Below, one piece after another: positions 23,750 to 24,621 of a DNA stretch of 24,621 nt. Under the pieces are notes generated by a model. It ran no database searches, was not told where the DNA came from, and saw nothing but the letters and a program-made list of their open reading frames with translations. Both the position numbers and the translations under genes were made by a program. How positions within the stretch are numbered: position 1 is the stretch's first letter; each line of letters begins with the position of its first letter. Source of the DNA: Desulfobacca acetoxidans (GTDB lineage Bacteria; Desulfobacterota; Desulfobaccia; Desulfobaccales; 0-14-0-80-60-11); NCBI GenBank assembly GCA_022736495.1, contig DZCR01000037.1, positions 1 through 24,621 of the forward strand, given 5' to 3'.

Positions 23750-24621
23750 TCAGGTGTATTTATCAGCCAATCGCAAAAGTTTGGCAGCGAGAACCCAGAG
23801 GTCCATATACAGGAAGTGAAAAAGGACCATTACGATGATCAGGGAAAAACCGGAAACCATCCAGATCAATTTCCGCTTCCGGCGCGCCTGGATGACATCT
23901 TCTTTAGTCTGAATCCGGATAATGGATCCCAGGACGGGGAGGCCGGTGAGGCGGCTCAGTTCATCGCTATTATGCACCGAGTGGTCCAGATGTTCTGCCA
24001 GGGCTACGCTGCCTAACCCTGCCCCCAGGCTACAGAAGACCCCGGCTAAAAGAATTAACAAGCGGTTGGGGGAAACCGGTTTCTGGGGGAAACTCGCCGG
24101 GTCGATGAGGGTGAACTTCTCACCTTTCTGATGTTCTTCCATACCTTCGGCAATGCGGGCTTCCAGGATTTTGTTCATGACTTCCTGGTGTTTGGCATGG
24201 GCATTTTGATAATCCCGCATAAGGGCCAGGTACTCCTGCTCCATCTTGGGAGCGTCCTCGAGACGCTGCCGATACATCCGGAGTTTACTTTGTAATTCTC
24301 CCTGCTGGCTGCGGAAGGCGCTGATATCAATCTCGGCGGCCTTGGCCTGCGTAGCAAGACTGATATAGGCCGGATTCTCTGGCTCGGTGGCTGTTTTTGC
24401 CGTAGCTGCCGATTTAGGGGCCTGTTCGAGTTGGGCTATTTCGTTTTTCAGCTTCTTAATTTCCGGATGCTGGTCGGAGTATTTCCCCTGTTTTTCGGCC
24501 AACTCATTTTTAAGTTGGGCCAGCCGCTTGCGGCGGGCACCGGGCATCGAGGCAGGGGAACGGGCCGGGTAGGGACAAGGCATGGGGGCTCGATATAGGA
24601 ATAACTGCCGTTTGTCAATCG
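23750..24621 (-). CDS. Polysaccharide chain-length determinant (Wzz/GumC type), 5' end missing
   Basis: C-terminal part of an inner-membrane chain-length protein; the frame is still open at the window edge, so the N-terminal membrane helix and most of the Wzz domain lie outside. Visible are a coiled coil with the family string KYSDQHPEIKKLKNEIAQLEQ, a second helical segment (about 24110-24330 in bases), the proline motif ASFPQKPVSPNRLLI and a membrane helix (LLAGVFCSLGAGLGSVALAEHLD). A cytoplasmic loop DELSRLTGLPVLGSI and a last hydrophobic stretch (LIWMVSGFSLIIVMVLFHFLY) follow. The apparent ATG at 24583 is internal; codons upstream remain in frame. With the kinase and ATPase behind it, the order matches XrtA-associated exopolysaccharide loci. 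Confidence 0.88.
   Translation of the reverse strand, partial: IDKRQLFLYRAPMPCPYPARSPASMPGARRKRLAQLKNELAEKQGKYSDQHPEIKKLKNEIAQLEQAPKSAATAKTATEPENPAYISLATQAKAAEIDISAFRSQQGELQSKLRMYRQRLEDAPKMEQEYLALMRDYQNAHAKHQEVMNKILEARIAEGMEEHQKGEKFTLIDPASFPQKPVSPNRLLILLAGVFCSLGAGLGSVALAEHLDHSVHNSDELSRLTGLPVLGSIIRIQTKEDVIQARRKRKLIWMVSGFSLIIVMVLFHFLYMDLWVLAAKLLRLADKYT

Noticed and set aside
24581..24583. ATG taken as the start of the chain-length gene
   Set aside because: The frame stays open upstream to the window edge and the family needs a long N-terminal region with a first membrane helix, so this Met is internal.

Overview
The window looks like chromosome from an anaerobic Desulfobacterota (former Deltaproteobacteria), perhaps a Syntrophobacterales/Desulfobaccales-type organism. 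This is inference from gene content: a selenocysteine Tat-exported formate dehydrogenase with an NrfD/HybB-type membrane anchor, a sulfide-using Thi4 thiazole synthase, a GatCAB amidotransferase subunit, an endonuclease-type MutL, and polysaccharide genes of the exosortase (XrtA) type. The coding sequence is GC-rich and densely packed.

Left edge (1-1381): the end of an integrated element. A tyrosine recombinase with an unusual N-terminal run of zinc-ribbon cysteine pairs points at the 3' end of an intact tRNA-Arg(CCG) gene on the minus strand. The tRNA has its own promoter and an intrinsic terminator, which sits between it and the integrase. The rest of the element lies left of the window. 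A stretch without a recognisable gene follows (1419-1747).

1748-6108 (minus strand): a compact operon, thi4 - gatB - mtnA - LysM/L,D-transpeptidase, read from a good sigma70-type promoter at 6080-6108. Divergent from it is thiM-thiE (plus, overlapping by 4 bases). Between the two lies a perfect 10-bp inverted repeat with arms 72 bp apart; I see no TPP riboswitch there. fabD follows on plus.

8844-10520 (minus): rdgB, rph and a small conserved-looking 61-codon gene. They are divergent from mutL-miaA (plus). Polypurine/polypyrimidine tracts sit in the gaps of both groups.

13656-19037 (plus): a three-gene formate dehydrogenase operon. fdhA is read through an in-frame TGA at 14384 (Sec189) with a SECIS-like hairpin just downstream. 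It is followed by a four-cluster ferredoxin-like subunit with a C-terminal membrane helix, and by a ten-helix NrfD/HybB-type subunit. Upstream are a TTGACA hexamer, three tandem 11-bp repeats and a perfect but unassigned Shine-Dalgarno sequence. The operon ends at an intrinsic terminator whose hairpin overlaps the stop codon of the convergent bcp gene.

19029-24621: bcp peroxiredoxin (minus); a SAM-dependent methyltransferase and a beta-hydroxyacid dehydrogenase of the glyoxylate/succinic semialdehyde reductase type (plus). Then, on minus, a chain-length determinant (cut by the window end), a BY-type tyrosine kinase and an ExeA-like AAA ATPase. This is the gene order known from XrtA/PEP-CTERM-associated exopolysaccharide loci.

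I found no clearly new defence or mobile system. The most interesting points are the fdh control region, the selenocysteine readthrough, the zinc-ribbon integrase and the paired operator-like repeat between thi4 and thiM.
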